Part shown: in pieces, positions 47,300-57,406 of the stretch
Numbering within the stretch: position 1 is the first letter of the stretch
Layout of the letters: each line of letters begins with the position of its first letter
NCBI GenBank assembly: GCA_964363305.1
Contig: CAYIHX010000009.1
Span: forward strand, 31,986-95,985
Length of the DNA stretch: 64,000 nt
Origin: CAYIHX01 sp964363305
GTDB taxonomy: Bacteria; Bdellovibrionota; UBA1018
Direction: 5' to 3'
Notes under the pieces: model-generated
What the model saw: the letters and a program-made list of their open reading frames with translations, nothing else
Told to the model about the DNA's origin: nothing
Databases searched by the model: none
Translations under genes and position numbers: made by a program

Positions 47300-47706
47300 A
47301 CCGCGATGGCCTCGATCTCCACGAGCACATCCTTCGGCAACCTTGAAACCTCTACCGTTGAGCGCGCCGGAGGAGCTGCCTTGAAATACTGGCCATAGAC
47401 TTCGTTGACCTTCGGGAAATCACTCATCGACTTGAGAAAGATCGTGGTCTTCAACACGGAATCGAACTTCGCCCCTCCGGCCTTCAAAACCTCCCCCAAA
47501 TTTTCCAGCACCTGGCGAGCCTGAGTTTCGACGTCGGTACCGACAATGGCCCCGGTTTGGGCGTCGAGCGGAATTTGACCGCTGCAGAACAGCAACGAGC
47601 CAAGGCGAATCGCCTGGCTGTAGGGACCGATGGGCTGCGGAGCCTTTCCGGTGAGGATCACCTTTCGCCCCTTTGAAACGACACTCTTCTTCTTGCTCTT
47701 AGCCAT
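47290..47706 (-). CDS. ridA: RidA-family enamine/imine deaminase
   Basis: A 138-residue protein with a Lys-rich N-terminal extension of about 15 residues. PQPIGPYSQAI, LLFCSGQIPLD and KTTIFLKSMSDFPKVNEVY followed by PPARSTVEVSRLPKDVLVEIEAIAV are RidA signatures, including the catalytic Arg in PARSTVEV. It detoxifies reactive enamines from PLP-enzyme chemistry. It overlaps malic enzyme by 8 bases and the YdcF-like gene by 10. Confidence 0.92.
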   Translation of the reverse strand: MAKSKKKSVVSKGRKVILTGKAPQPIGPYSQAIRLGSLLFCSGQIPLDAQTGAIVGTDVETQARQVLENLGEVLKAGGAKFDSVLKTTIFLKSMSDFPKVNEVYGQYFKAAPPARSTVEVSRLPKDVLVEIEAIAVCE

Positions 47707-49984
47707 GGTTCTCCTTCTCCTTCTTGTCTCTTCTGACTTGGATATCCACCGCAGCGATCGCGGCCATGTTCACGACGTCATTGACGTCCGAATTCTGCTG
47801 CAGAACAAAAATAGGCTTGCTCATCCCGATCAAAATCGGACCGATGGCTTCCGCCCCTCCGAGCTTGCTGAGCAGCTTATAGGCGATATTCCCCGACTGG
47901 AGATCCGGAAAAATCAGGATGTTCGCGTCACCGGGCACCTGATTGAACGAAAACGACTCGGCCGAGATCTCCGGTAAAAGAGCCGTATCCGCCTGCATCT
48001 CCCCATCGCAGACCAAGCCAGGACGCCGTTGCCTCACCAGCTCGGTGGCGCGCTTCACCTTTTGAGCATAGGGATGCGTATTCGAACCAAAGTTCGAAAA
48101 CGAAAGCATCGCCACGCGCGGTTCGCCCAGCGTGAAGCTGCGAGTCGTCTCCGCCGTCTCGATCGCGATGTCGGCCAGCTCTTCCGCCGTGGGCTCGATA
48201 TTCACCGTGGTGTCCGCAAAGAACAGCACCCGGCCCTTGAGAATCATCATGTAGATGCCCGCAAGACGGGAGCCCGGCTTCGGCCCCACGACCTGGATCG
48301 CCGGTCGAATCGTATCGGGATAGCTCTGCGTGATCCCGCTGAGCAAGCCATCCGCATGCCCCAGCTCGACCATCAGGGCGCCGTAGTAATTGCTCTGCTT
48401 CACCAGTTGCGTGGCCGTGGTGAGGGTCATCCCCTTCCGCTGCCGTTTCAGAAAAAACTGCCGTGCATACTCGGCGCTCAATGGGCTCGTCGAAGGACGA
48501 ATCGTCTTGACCCCCTTGAGTTCCGCGGTCAAGCCCAGCTCCAAAATACGGGCCTCGATGACCTGCTCGTTCCCCAGCAGAATCGGCTCCGCCACCCCTT
48601 CTTCTCGAATGGTCGCGGCGGCCTGGAGAATCTTCAGGTTCTCGCCTTCGGGAAAAACCAGGCGCGGACGGTTTTCCGCTCGAACCTGGCGCTTGATCCC
48701 CCTCATCACCGTGTAGGCCGTCCCCAGCAAAGCTTCCAGGCGCTCTCGGTACTGGGGCAGATCAAGCGGCTTTCGAGCCACGCCGGTCTGCATCGCCGCC
48801 TCGGCGACGGCGGTCGAAACCCAGAGCAGCGCCCGACGATCAAAGGGCTTGGGGATGAGGTACTCGCGGCCAAACTTAAAGCGCTGGCCGCCGTAGGCCC
48901 GCGCCACGGTCTCCGGCACATCTTCCTTGGCCAACTTCGCCAAGGCCCGAACCGCTGCCATCTTCATTTCCTCGTTGATCGCGCTGGCCATCGTATCGAG
49001 CGCGCCACGGAAGATAAACGGAAAGCCCAGCACATTGTTCACCTGATTCGGGTAATCGGATCGCCCCGTAGCCATGATCGCGTCGGGCCGGAGCTTCAGT
49101 ACCGCCTCGGGGAGAACCTCCGGCTCTGGGTTCGCCATGGCGAACACGATGGGATCCTTCGCCATCGTAGCCACCATCTCGGCAGTGATGCCATCCTTCA
49201 CCGAAACCCCGACAAACGCGTCGGCGTCCTTCAAGGCGTCAGCGATCGTTCGCGCGGTGGTTTCAGCCGCGAAGCGTTCCTTGTAGGGATTCATCCCCTC
49301 TTTGCGGCCCTTGTAAATGACCCCCTTGGAGTCGGCCATCATGATGTTCTCGCGGCGCACGCCGAGGTTGAGGTAAAGATTGGCGCAAGCGATGGCTGCG
49401 GCCCCTCCCCCGCAGAATACGACGCGAACTTTTGAGATGTCTTTGCCGACGATCTCGAGCGCGTTCAGGAAAGCCGCGCCGCTGATCACGGCCGTGCCAT
49501 GCTGATCATCGTGAAAAACCGGGATCTTCAAGCGCTTTTTGAGTTCTTCCTCAATGTAGAAACATTCAGGCGACTTGATATCCTCGAGATTGATCCCGCC
49601 AAAGGTCGGCTCGAGCATCTCGCAGGCGCGAATCACATCGTTGGGGTCTTTCGCATTCAGCTCGATATCGAAAACGTCGATGTCCGCGAACTTCTTGAAG
49701 AGGACCCCCTTACCCTCCATGACCGGCTTGGACGCGAGCGGACCGATATCCCCGAGCCCGAGCACGGCCGTGCCATTGGTGACCACCGCCACGAGATTGC
49801 CCTTCGCCGTGTACTCGTAGGCCAGCTCTTCCTTCTCGGCGATCATGCGACAAGGTTCTGCCACCCCCGGGGAGTAGGCCAGCGAGATATCCTGCTGGGT
49901 GAACATCGGTTTCGTCGGCACGACCTCGATCTTTCCCTTGCGTCCGCGTGAATGGTACTCGAGGGATTTCTGATAGATGCTCAT
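47699..49984 (-). CDS. maeB: NADP-dependent malic enzyme with phosphotransacetylase-like domain
   Basis: A 761-residue protein, the normal length for MaeB. The malic part contains [34 protein letters not shown], the NADP-binding [14 protein letters not shown], and [18 protein letters not shown]. From about residue 430 comes the PTA-like domain ([49 protein letters not shown]). It decarboxylates malate to pyruvate with NADP reduction; the PTA part is usually regulatory. ATG 49984 was chosen because [11 protein letters not shown] is the conserved N-terminus. Confidence 0.95.
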   Translation of the reverse strand: MSIYQKSLEYHSRGRKGKIEVVPTKPMFTQQDISLAYSPGVAEPCRMIAEKEELAYEYTAKGNLVAVVTNGTAVLGLGDIGPLASKPVMEGKGVLFKKFADIDVFDIELNAKDPNDVIRACEMLEPTFGGINLEDIKSPECFYIEEELKKRLKIPVFHDDQHGTAVISGAAFLNALEIVGKDISKVRVVFCGGGAAAIACANLYLNLGVRRENIMMADSKGVIYKGRKEGMNPYKERFAAETTARTIADALKDADAFVGVSVKDGITAEMVATMAKDPIVFAMANPEPEVLPEAVLKLRPDAIMATGRSDYPNQVNNVLGFPFIFRGALDTMASAINEEMKMAAVRALAKLAKEDVPETVARAYGGQRFKFGREYLIPKPFDRRALLWVSTAVAEAAMQTGVARKPLDLPQYRERLEALLGTAYTVMRGIKRQVRAENRPRLVFPEGENLKILQAAATIREEGVAEPILLGNEQVIEARILELGLTAELKGVKTIRPSTSPLSAEYARQFFLKRQRKGMTLTTATQLVKQSNYYGALMVELGHADGLLSGITQSYPDTIRPAIQVVGPKPGSRLAGIYMMILKGRVLFFADTTVNIEPTAEELADIAIETAETTRSFTLGEPRVAMLSFSNFGSNTHPYAQKVKRATELVRQRRPGLVCDGEMQADTALLPEISAESFSFNQVPGDANILIFPDLQSGNIAYKLLSKLGGAEAIGPILIGMSKPIFVLQQNSDVNDVVNMAAIAAVDIQVRRDKKEKENHG

Positions 49985-50023
49985 GAGCTGGAAGTTAAAC
50001 CCAAAAGGTGTTTGGATGAAAGG

Positions 50024-51307
50024 GTGAATACTGCATCGCGTAGGTACGCATCTCTCGGTCTCGTCCCCCTTCTCTTGTGGTCGGCCACCGCGCACGCCGA
50101 TTTTTTCAACCACTTCTGGGATGACCAGCACACCGCGGCCAAATCGTTTCGGTTTGAGCCTCGCCTCTTCGGCGCGACCTCATCCGCCAACTTCGATGCG
50201 ACGGGCGCCCGCTTCACTCCGACGGACCTCAATCGTTACACTCGAACACAGCTCGATCTGACGGTCGCGTATGGCCTCAACCCCTTCGTGACCTTGTATG
50301 CGCGGGCTTCGCTCGCCGCGATTTTCGTGCAAACGGCGCTCAATACCAGCGCCTACACGATCGGCTTCCCTGACCAAACTGTCGGCCTCACCCTGAGGGC
50401 CGGTGAGTCGAGGCCCTTCTCCCTGATCTCCGGTATCGGCCCTCGCGGCCTGGCTCTCGACTTTCAGCTTCAAGTCGACATCCCCGCGTACAACAACGCC
50501 ATTCAAACCGCGGCCGGCCAACCTGCGTTCGGCGATCAAACCCTCGACACCACCGGCGGACTGTTTCTCACCATGCCCTGGGTGCAAAGCCGAAACACCC
50601 GTCTCTTCTTTCGAACCGGAGTCGGCTTCACCTATCGGACCGCGAACTTCGCATCCGCCATCCCCTGGACCGCTCAGTTCTCCCTCGACCCGGTCACCTC
50701 TGGCTTTATGGCTCGCCTCTCCGCTGATGGCGTCGTGTCCCTGAATAGCGATCCGCGCGCCGCCACGCAATTGGCGCCGACAGGCAGCACCGGTGCTTCG
50801 GGCTCCTACTTTGTGAATGCGGCGAACCCCACCCTCCTCGCGGTTCGCGGCTCTACGGGTTTCAAATTCAACTCCATCTGGTCCCTCGAAGCCGAGGCCG
50901 GCCTGCACGTCTGGGGTCTGAACGCGCCGGCGGCATACTGGGGCGGAGCCGTGGCGAAATTTTCTTTCGGTGGCACCGATCGACCGAAAACCCCCGCGCA
51001 GCACGAACTACCGGTCGACTACGGCCGCTCGAACCAAGGGTTCGTCGCCTATGAAGGGGACGCCAAGGTGACTCGAGTCAATGACAAGATCAACTCCGTT
51101 CGAATCGACCGAGGCACGCAACAGGGAGTGGAAGTTGGTCAACTTTTTGATATCTTTAAACCTGGAACCGAAAACGCCCCCGGATCGGCAGTAGCCCGAA
51201 CCCAGGTCATCGACACCCAGGGGACGGAGTCGACCCTTCGGGTGGAAGAGTATTACCAAGAAATTTGGATCGAAAACGGAATGATCGCGCGGAGACCTTT
51301 GGAATGA
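50024..51307 (+). CDS. Exported beta-barrel-like outer-membrane protein
   Basis: A 427-residue protein. I favour GTG 50024, which gives a signal peptide SRRYASLGLVPLLLWSATAHA-D; the start is uncertain because only weak ribosome sites are present. The mature part is amphipathic beta strands (YTRTQLDLTVAYGLNPFVTLYARASLA, LTLRAGESRPFSLISG), suggesting a barrel. It is followed by a small C-terminal domain (DAKVTRVNDKINSVRIDRGTQQGVEVGQLFDIF) like that in secretin-associated or OMP-linked proteins. Its stop overlaps the next start (ATGA). Function is unknown. Confidence 0.6.
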   Translation: MNTASRRYASLGLVPLLLWSATAHADFFNHFWDDQHTAAKSFRFEPRLFGATSSANFDATGARFTPTDLNRYTRTQLDLTVAYGLNPFVTLYARASLAAIFVQTALNTSAYTIGFPDQTVGLTLRAGESRPFSLISGIGPRGLALDFQLQVDIPAYNNAIQTAAGQPAFGDQTLDTTGGLFLTMPWVQSRNTRLFFRTGVGFTYRTANFASAIPWTAQFSLDPVTSGFMARLSADGVVSLNSDPRAATQLAPTGSTGASGSYFVNAANPTLLAVRGSTGFKFNSIWSLEAEAGLHVWGLNAPAAYWGGAVAKFSFGGTDRPKTPAQHELPVDYGRSNQGFVAYEGDAKVTRVNDKINSVRIDRGTQQGVEVGQLFDIFKPGTENAPGSAVARTQVIDTQGTESTLRVEEYYQEIWIENGMIARRPLE

Positions 51308-52038
51308 ACAAACGTGGAATCTCGACCCTGGCCCTGGCCCTGGCTCTGAATTCGTCATCGGCCTTCGCGGCCAAGTTCGCGAATCAGTTCGCGGAATTTG
51401 AGCTGCCTCCCCAGTGGCAGTGCAATCTGGAAGGAGCCGAATGGGTCTGCCAGAGCACCAACGAAGGAAAAAAACGAGACGCGATCATCGTGCTCGCGGC
51501 CAAATTGAAGGGCGACCAGGATAGCCTGGATCAATACCTCAGCTACCTGAAGGCCGCCAAGACCTTTACCAGCGTTCAGAACAAGGCCGTGAAGTCGGAA
51601 CCGCGCTACTCCAAGACCGTGAATCTGAACGGCCATCCTTGGGTCGACGCCCTTCATCTGGAATCGGAAATTCCCGGCTTCTACACACGCTACCTCGCAA
51701 CGGTGAAACAAGACATCGGCGTGCTCGTGACCTATTCGATCAATAAGAACAAGTATCAGCAGTACCTGAGTGAATTCGAAAACATGGTCAAGACCCTGAA
51801 GGTCTTCAGGAAAACCGGTGGCATCAACGCGGCCCCGCCTTCGGCTGATCTCTTCAAAACGACCCACATCCCGCAACAGGTTCAGGGCGATTCCGTATTC
51901 CCAGGCTCGGCTCCCGTCGCCTCGAGCGAACCTGAAAACCAGCCTCCGAAAAAGAATGAACTCCCCCTTCCCTTGATCGGGGTGGTGGCTGCCGCCATTC
52001 TTTTCATCATCATTCGCAAGCGGCGGAGCGCGGGCTAG
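51304..52038 (+). CDS. Exported protein with C-terminal transmembrane anchor
   Basis: A 244-residue protein coupled to the barrel-like gene by ATGA. Signal peptide residues 1-22 end SAFA-A. The globular domain (FELPPQWQCNLEGAEWVCQ ... YLSYLKAAKTFTS ... FENMVKTLKVFRK) matches no family I know. A Pro/Ser/Gln linker leads to ELPLPLIGVVAAAILFIIIRKRR at the extreme C-terminus: hydrophobic helix plus basic tail. The layout resembles C-terminal sorting or anchoring signals, but no known sorting motif is seen. Confidence 0.65.
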   Translation: MNKRGISTLALALALNSSSAFAAKFANQFAEFELPPQWQCNLEGAEWVCQSTNEGKKRDAIIVLAAKLKGDQDSLDQYLSYLKAAKTFTSVQNKAVKSEPRYSKTVNLNGHPWVDALHLESEIPGFYTRYLATVKQDIGVLVTYSINKNKYQQYLSEFENMVKTLKVFRKTGGINAAPPSADLFKTTHIPQQVQGDSVFPGSAPVASSEPENQPPKKNELPLPLIGVVAAAILFIIIRKRRSAG

Positions 52039-52056
52039 CCCCGTCTCTGAGAGAGG

Positions 52057-53295
52057 ATGGCGCTTTCGATTTCGACGCGGCTTCTCATCTTGGCGCTGCC
52101 AGTCGCCGGACTATTCCAAGAGCAAAAGTATCCGGACCACTCCTTTCTCCACACGCGGGACCCGGTCTCGCGGCTGGCGATTCAAATGGAGCCCTTCTGG
52201 CAGAAACTCTTAAAAAACGCGACCGAGGAGGCGAACTCGCAACGACGACTGTTACTGAGCGAGTTTAAGGTAGCGGCCGATCCCGTCCGCGAGCGACCCG
52301 AAATCGATCCTGAGGACGAAGCAAAGGAAGCGGCCATGCGAACGTCTCTTTCTTACGGCAAGCTACCCCGACTCAACATCGATCGTGGTTCCGGAGCCAC
52401 CTATCCCCGCCCTGTTTCCGCCCCTTACCGAACCTCCGCCTTTCGCGGTCTATTATCCGCAGGCAGCTCGCTGAACGGCCTGGCCAGCCTCCGAAAAAAA
52501 ATCCGCCACTGGTCCACTCAACCCTTGGAAACCCGAGAGCAAGCTTTTCGGGAGATCCTCCGTCGTTTCGACCAGGTTGAGATGGACATCACCCTTGCCG
52601 CTCATGTGCTTCGGATCTCGCAAGAATGGATTCCGCTCCACCTGACGGCGCTCCAAGAAAGCTCGAAGGATCTCTCGAAGCGCCCGCGCGCCTATCAGGC
52701 CGTGGACGCCGTGCTCGGCCGCCGGGAAAGCGGAGCGGATCTTTCGCTAATCCGCGAGTGGATGCGACCGCGAAGAGTATCGTTCCTGCCGTTTCTTCCT
52801 CGAAAGTTTAACGCATTTCGAAATCAAACCATCGTCATTCCAGGAACAACCGATGTCGACGACGCAAATTTTCTCGCCGAGTTCGACGGTGCGATCGACA
52901 CCCATTGGAACCAGTCGCCCTGGGCACGGAAACTAAAAATCCAATTCCTCATCCGTTGGAAGCATATCCCGAAAAATTCCGAACTGGCCGCCGGCCGTCA
53001 GGGCTTTGACGAGCATCTCCGGCATTTTCCGGCGGACCGACTCGCACTCACCACCGGTGGAGCGACCACCTACGTGAGGGGCCATCTGATCGTCATCGGC
53101 CCCTCACCGATCACGCCACGAGTTCTGGCCCACGAGTTCGGCCACATCCTTGGTTTTCCCGACTGCTACATGCGCACGCTGGCTGGCCAAGGGTTCTTCG
53201 GAATTACCGTCCAGGAATGGGACAACCCCTTCTTTCCTGATGAGCTCATGTGCGACAGCCTCGCGGGCGTCGCCCACGCGCTCATGGCCGAGTGA
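52057..53295 (+). CDS. Exported metzincin-like zinc protease
   Basis: A 412-residue protein with a short N-terminal hydrophobic segment (residues 5-19). Near residue 350, RVLAHEFGHILGFPDCY is an HExxHxxGxxD zinc site of the metzincin kind (third ligand Asp instead of His). The upstream roughly 300 residues are helical and contain a possible inhibitory propeptide. It ends PDELMCDSLAGVAHALMAE, where the Met in a DELMC turn may be the Met-turn. Substrate is unknown. It starts 18 bases after the previous gene. Confidence 0.65.
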   Translation: MALSISTRLLILALPVAGLFQEQKYPDHSFLHTRDPVSRLAIQMEPFWQKLLKNATEEANSQRRLLLSEFKVAADPVRERPEIDPEDEAKEAAMRTSLSYGKLPRLNIDRGSGATYPRPVSAPYRTSAFRGLLSAGSSLNGLASLRKKIRHWSTQPLETREQAFREILRRFDQVEMDITLAAHVLRISQEWIPLHLTALQESSKDLSKRPRAYQAVDAVLGRRESGADLSLIREWMRPRRVSFLPFLPRKFNAFRNQTIVIPGTTDVDDANFLAEFDGAIDTHWNQSPWARKLKIQFLIRWKHIPKNSELAAGRQGFDEHLRHFPADRLALTTGGATTYVRGHLIVIGPSPITPRVLAHEFGHILGFPDCYMRTLAGQGFFGITVQEWDNPFFPDELMCDSLAGVAHALMAE

Positions 53296-53367
53296 CGCCG
53301 CCCTTCAAATGTTCACGGCATCTTCACCACATTTTTTTGTGTTTCCATCCGAAAATTCACTTGTCAC

Positions 53368-55230
53368 ATGATGCCGTCGTCACCCTTTCACCTCCTTTTA
53401 CGCAACTCGGCCGACGCGTTGATTTTGATCGACCCCGGCAGCGGCGGTTTCAGACCCAATCCAGGTGCGGCCGCCCTGCTCGGCCTGACCCCAGACCAAC
53501 ACGCGGCGCCCCTCGATTGGGCGGAGCGCGTCCACGAAGACGACCGAGAGAGCCTGAAAGAATGTCTGAACGAAATACAAAAACCACAGCCCTCGTCGGA
53601 ACTCATTTTTCGCGTCAAAAATGAGGACCGAGGCCTCTCATGGATCGAGTGCCGCATCACCCACGCCGGAGAATACGCCCTCGGGATACTCCGTGACGTC
53701 AGCTCCTCTCGAGGCGAGCAACCTGCCGAGCTCAAGCAAATCCTGAACGCGATCGATCAAGCGACGATCGTGGCGATCACGGACAGCGCGGGCAACATCA
53801 TCAAGGCAAATGACGAATTCTGCCGAATCAGCGGCTACACGAGAGAGGAGCTCCTGGGACAGAATCACCGCATTCTCAACTCGGGCTACCATAAGAGCTC
53901 CTTCTTTTCCGAGCTGTGGAAAACGATCGTTTCTGGCCAGGTGTGGACAGGCGAGATCTGTAATCGCCGAAAAAACGGCGATTTTTATTGGGTTCGCACC
54001 GTCATTTGCCCCCTTTACGATTCCGCCGGACAAATCGATCGCTTCATGTCCGTCCGCTTCGACATCACGGACTCCAGGCTTTCGGAAGAACGGACGAGGG
54101 CGACCTCCGCTTGGCATGCCGCGATTCTCAACGGCGCCAGCTACTCGATCATGGCCTTCTCTCCCGATGGAACGATCACCACCTTCAACCGCGCCGCCGA
54201 AAAACTGTTTGGTCATACGGCGGAAGAGGTAGTCGGAAAAAAAACCCCCCTCGTTTTTCACGACCAGGACGAGCTCGCACAAAGAGCGCAAGAGCTAAGC
54301 ACCACGGAAGCCCAAAAAATTGAACCCGGGTTCGACGTCCTCGTACGCCAATGCCGTGCAACCGGGGCCGAATCGCGGGAATGGACCTGCCATCGTAAGG
54401 ATGGCACTCGCTTTCCCGTGAAACTCACGATGACTCCCGTACGACACCTTTACGGCCGCATCGTCGGATACATGGGCATCGCGGAAGATCTCACCCAGCA
54501 AAAATTCCTCGAAATGAAAATCGAGGACCAGGAGGTCCAGATCGCTGCCTCCGCGAAACTCTCCGCCCTTGGGGAGATGGCCGGAGGTGTTGCTCATGAA
54601 ATCAACAACCCCCTCTCCATCATCAGCGGCAAAGCGGAGCTTCTCATGTTTCGCCTGCAAAAAGGCGACCTCAGCCAAGAAAAAGCCAATGACCTCCTTC
54701 TCTGCATCATCCAAACCACTGAGCGGATCGCGAAAATCATCAAAGGCCTGCGAAACTTCTCGAGAGATTCCAAGGCCGACCCCTTTCAGCTCGTGCCCAT
54801 CTCCCAAATCCTTGAGGATACGCTCACGCTCTGCCAGGAGCGCTTCAAAGCCAACGGCATCGAGCTCAGCACGAGCGGTGATCTGGGAACGGCGGTCGAA
54901 TGCCGCCCCGTCCAGCTTTCGCAGGTCCTTCTCAACCTCTTGCTGAACGCGTTCGATGCGACTCTCGCTCTTGACGAGAAATGGGTCAAAATCGAAGTTA
55001 AAAAATTGCCGCACGGCGAACTCCGAATCTCACTCATGGACAGCGGCCCCGGAATCCCGCCCTGGATCGCGGAGAAGATGCTCAACCCGTTCTTCACGAC
55101 AAAACCCGTGGGCAAGGGGACCGGGCTCGGGCTCAGCATCGCGCAGAATATCATTGAGCAGCATCACGGTACCCTTCAGTACGACGAAATCTCCCCGCAT
55201 ACGAGCTTCGTCATCACTTTGCCCTGCTGA
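53368..55230 (+). CDS. PAS-domain sensor histidine kinase
   Basis: A 620-residue cytoplasmic kinase without transmembrane segments. Three PAS units can be followed (about residues 10-115, 125-240 and 250-380), the second with NGDFYWVRTVICPLYDSAGQIDRF. HisKA is LSALGEMAGGVAHEINNPLS with phospho-acceptor His410. The ATPase part has an N box, VLLNLLLNAFDATL, and G boxes DSGPGIPP and GKGTGLGLSIAQNII. The closely related NtrB/AtoS-like PAS kinases sense redox, ligand or metabolic cues. No response regulator is adjacent, so the partner is elsewhere. The 3' end overlaps the convergent M16 gene by 17 bases. Confidence 0.92.
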   Translation: MMPSSPFHLLLRNSADALILIDPGSGGFRPNPGAAALLGLTPDQHAAPLDWAERVHEDDRESLKECLNEIQKPQPSSELIFRVKNEDRGLSWIECRITHAGEYALGILRDVSSSRGEQPAELKQILNAIDQATIVAITDSAGNIIKANDEFCRISGYTREELLGQNHRILNSGYHKSSFFSELWKTIVSGQVWTGEICNRRKNGDFYWVRTVICPLYDSAGQIDRFMSVRFDITDSRLSEERTRATSAWHAAILNGASYSIMAFSPDGTITTFNRAAEKLFGHTAEEVVGKKTPLVFHDQDELAQRAQELSTTEAQKIEPGFDVLVRQCRATGAESREWTCHRKDGTRFPVKLTMTPVRHLYGRIVGYMGIAEDLTQQKFLEMKIEDQEVQIAASAKLSALGEMAGGVAHEINNPLSIISGKAELLMFRLQKGDLSQEKANDLLLCIIQTTERIAKIIKGLRNFSRDSKADPFQLVPISQILEDTLTLCQERFKANGIELSTSGDLGTAVECRPVQLSQVLLNLLLNAFDATLALDEKWVKIEVKKLPHGELRISLMDSGPGIPPWIAEKMLNPFFTTKPVGKGTGLGLSIAQNIIEQHHGTLQYDEISPHTSFVITLPC

Positions 55231-56527
55231 ATGGAAGCTTCGCGAGAAGATCGCGAGGTGGCTTGGGCCCCAGGGCCAGGATGCTCCGATCCGCGCGAAA
55301 CAGCCTGCGCGCCACCCGGCGGATATCTTGAGGGGTCACTTCGTCAATCTGTCGGCAAACCTCAGCAACTGCGGTTTGCTTCCCCAGAAAAAGATCATTC
55401 TTCGCGATGCTCATCATCCGGCTCTCGACGTCATCGGCGGAAAGGAGAATCGTACCCTTCAGGTTGTTTTTGATCATGGAGAGATCCTCGGCGCTCAAGA
55501 GCTCGCGCTCCACGCGCGCGACACACTCCTCGATCAGCCGCAAACACACGGCCACCTGCTTCATGCCCGTCGCGGCATATACCGTAAACATCCCGGTATC
55601 GACGAAGGCCGCGACGCTGGAGTAGACAGAGTAGGCGAGGCCCTTTTTCTCGCGGATCTCTTGAAAGAGAGTCGAGCTCATCCCACTTCCCAGGTACACG
55701 TTCAGAAGGAGCATCGCGAAACGATCCCTCGCCCCATAGGGCAGCCCGGGCACACCCCAAGCCAGATGCACCTGCTCCGTCGCCCGCTGTTCCCACCAAA
55801 GCCCGGAACGAGGAGCGGGCAAAACGCTCACCGGCGCCTTGCTTTGCCGAAGAGGTCGCCCCGGCCAACGCGAGTTTCGGAGCGCGCCGAGCTTTCTCTT
55901 CACGCTCGCGGCGTCGACATTTCCGGCGATCGAAAACACCATCTGATCAGGACGGTAATAATTCCGGAAGAAGCGCACCATTTTCGCGCGAGACATCCGC
56001 CGAATGCTATGCGGCGTTCCGAGAATAGGCCGCCCCAACCCATGGCCCGCGTAGACTCTCTCGAAAAACAGATCGAACAGCAGCTCCTCGGGGCTCTCGG
56101 CCACCATCGAGATTTCCTGCAAAATCACCCGACGCTCGCGTTCAAACTCCTCCGCGGAAAAAGTCGAGTTCATGAGAACGTCCGTCAAAATATCGAGCCC
56201 CAGGTTGAGATCGCGATCGAGGATCAACAGATGAAAACAGGTGTACTCCCGCGCCGTGAACGCGTTGAAATCTCCGCCGACCTGATCGATCTCGCGCGCG
56301 ATATCCAGGGCCGTGCGACGGGCGGTCCCCTTGAAAAGCATATGCTCGAGAAAATGTGAAACACCGGCGACGGAAGTCGCCTCGTGCCGGGTACCGACCT
56401 TGACCCACATACCGAGCGACATGCCGCGAAACTGCTCATGGCGTTCGGTGAGAACCGTCAGGCCATTTCCCAATACCTGCTTAGAAAAGTTTGAGCGCTT
56501 CGCCATCTCCGCTTTCAGTTTAGGCAC
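55214..56527 (-). CDS. M16-family zinc peptidase
   Basis: A 437-residue protein. The inverted zinc motif HFLEHMLFKGT (HxxEH) is followed by DRDLNLGLDILTDVLMNSTF with further downstream Glu, as in mitochondrial processing peptidase-like and PqqL-like M16 enzymes. The second half (WGVPGLPYGARDRFAMLLLNVYLGSGMSSTLFQEIREKKGLAYSVYS) is the second M16 domain with its R/Y pair. No signal peptide is seen, so it may be cytoplasmic. The start is GTG 56527, with TAGGA 7 bases before. Confidence 0.92.
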   Translation of the reverse strand: MPKLKAEMAKRSNFSKQVLGNGLTVLTERHEQFRGMSLGMWVKVGTRHEATSVAGVSHFLEHMLFKGTARRTALDIAREIDQVGGDFNAFTAREYTCFHLLILDRDLNLGLDILTDVLMNSTFSAEEFERERRVILQEISMVAESPEELLFDLFFERVYAGHGLGRPILGTPHSIRRMSRAKMVRFFRNYYRPDQMVFSIAGNVDAASVKRKLGALRNSRWPGRPLRQSKAPVSVLPAPRSGLWWEQRATEQVHLAWGVPGLPYGARDRFAMLLLNVYLGSGMSSTLFQEIREKKGLAYSVYSSVAAFVDTGMFTVYAATGMKQVAVCLRLIEECVARVERELLSAEDLSMIKNNLKGTILLSADDVESRMMSIAKNDLFLGKQTAVAEVCRQIDEVTPQDIRRVARRLFRADRSILALGPKPPRDLLAKLPFSRAK

Positions 56528-56595
56528 GCCCGATTCCTAAAATACAGGGAAGTCATCATCGCCCGACCGCCCGGCAAAAGGTGCCCGTTCAGAGA

Positions 56596-56661
56596 AACCC
56601 CTCCCCCTCCGATCAGACAGGTGAGAGGGGTTCGTCGCTATTTCAGGACCGAGAACCCCTC
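56596..56661 (+). promoter_or_regulatory. Possible alternative-hairpin leader upstream of the metalloprotease
   Basis: AACCCCTC (56596-56603) can pair with GAGGGGTT (56625-56632). The same GAGGGGTT can pair with a second AACCCCTC (56654-56661), extended to 9 bases by G-C. The two stems are mutually exclusive and lie within 90 bases of the ATG at 56686, before a clear Shine-Dalgarno. This may be an attenuation-type switch; the evidence is sequence symmetry only. Confidence 0.35.
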
Positions 56662-56685
56662 CCGATCCCTAACACGGAGGTTCAC

Positions 56686-57372
56686 ATGTTCCCAACCCTT
56701 GCCCTGATCGCCTTCGGGCTCTCCTCTTTCGCTCACGCGAACGAAGACGCGACCGAATTGCTCAACCGAAGACTGCGGCGCCAAAACGACGCGGACACCA
56801 CGCTCTCTCAGAGCCAGGCCAACCCGGATCTGTACCCGGCCAGCACCCAGTACCCAGAGATGAAGGTAAATTTCACGAAACTCGTCCGCTACGGCCCCCA
56901 GGCTCAAGCCAAAGCCGACCGGGTGAAACATATTCTCGAAGCCGTTCTCAACAGTGAAGAACTGGAGGCGCGCGTGCTGAACTTCGAATGGGATGGCAAG
57001 CGACAATTCGCGAGTACGGCGATCTCAAACGGCGAGGTCTATCATTCGATTCGTGTGGGCCACGAGTTGGCATATGAGGGCGAAGAGCATTCCCTCGACA
57101 TCGAAAACGAGATTTACTGGCCTTTCGCGCTCTGGTTCTGGAAAAAGTGGAGCGTGGTCGGCTACACCCTTCCCGATAGTCCACGTATTTGGACGAACGG
57201 AAATTGGTTCTATCGCATGACGGACGCCGAGCTCGCGGGTCACTTCGTGCACGAGTGGTTGCATAAGATCGGTTTTGGCCATGATTTCAACCGTACCGCG
57301 AAACGCCCTTACTCCGTTCCTTACGGCGTCGGCGGGATCATCGAAGACATCGCCGTGCGGCAGTTTCCGTAA
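56686..57372 (+). CDS. Exported zinc metalloprotease, metzincin-like
   Basis: A 228-residue protein. ACGGAGG five bases before ATG 56686 fixes the start. The signal peptide ends SFAHA-N. HFVHEWLHKIGFGHDFNR, about residues 185-202, is a full HExxHxxGxxH zinc site. The rest (YWPFALWFWKKWSVVGYTLPDSPRIWTNGNWFYRM) is Trp-rich and matches no family. It is one of four exported HExx-type proteins in the window. The next gene follows after 34 bases. Confidence 0.75.
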   Translation: MFPTLALIAFGLSSFAHANEDATELLNRRLRRQNDADTTLSQSQANPDLYPASTQYPEMKVNFTKLVRYGPQAQAKADRVKHILEAVLNSEELEARVLNFEWDGKRQFASTAISNGEVYHSIRVGHELAYEGEEHSLDIENEIYWPFALWFWKKWSVVGYTLPDSPRIWTNGNWFYRMTDAELAGHFVHEWLHKIGFGHDFNRTAKRPYSVPYGVGGIIEDIAVRQFP

Positions 57373-57406
57373 AATTAAACAACTTAAACAGAATAAAACG
57401 GAGGAC

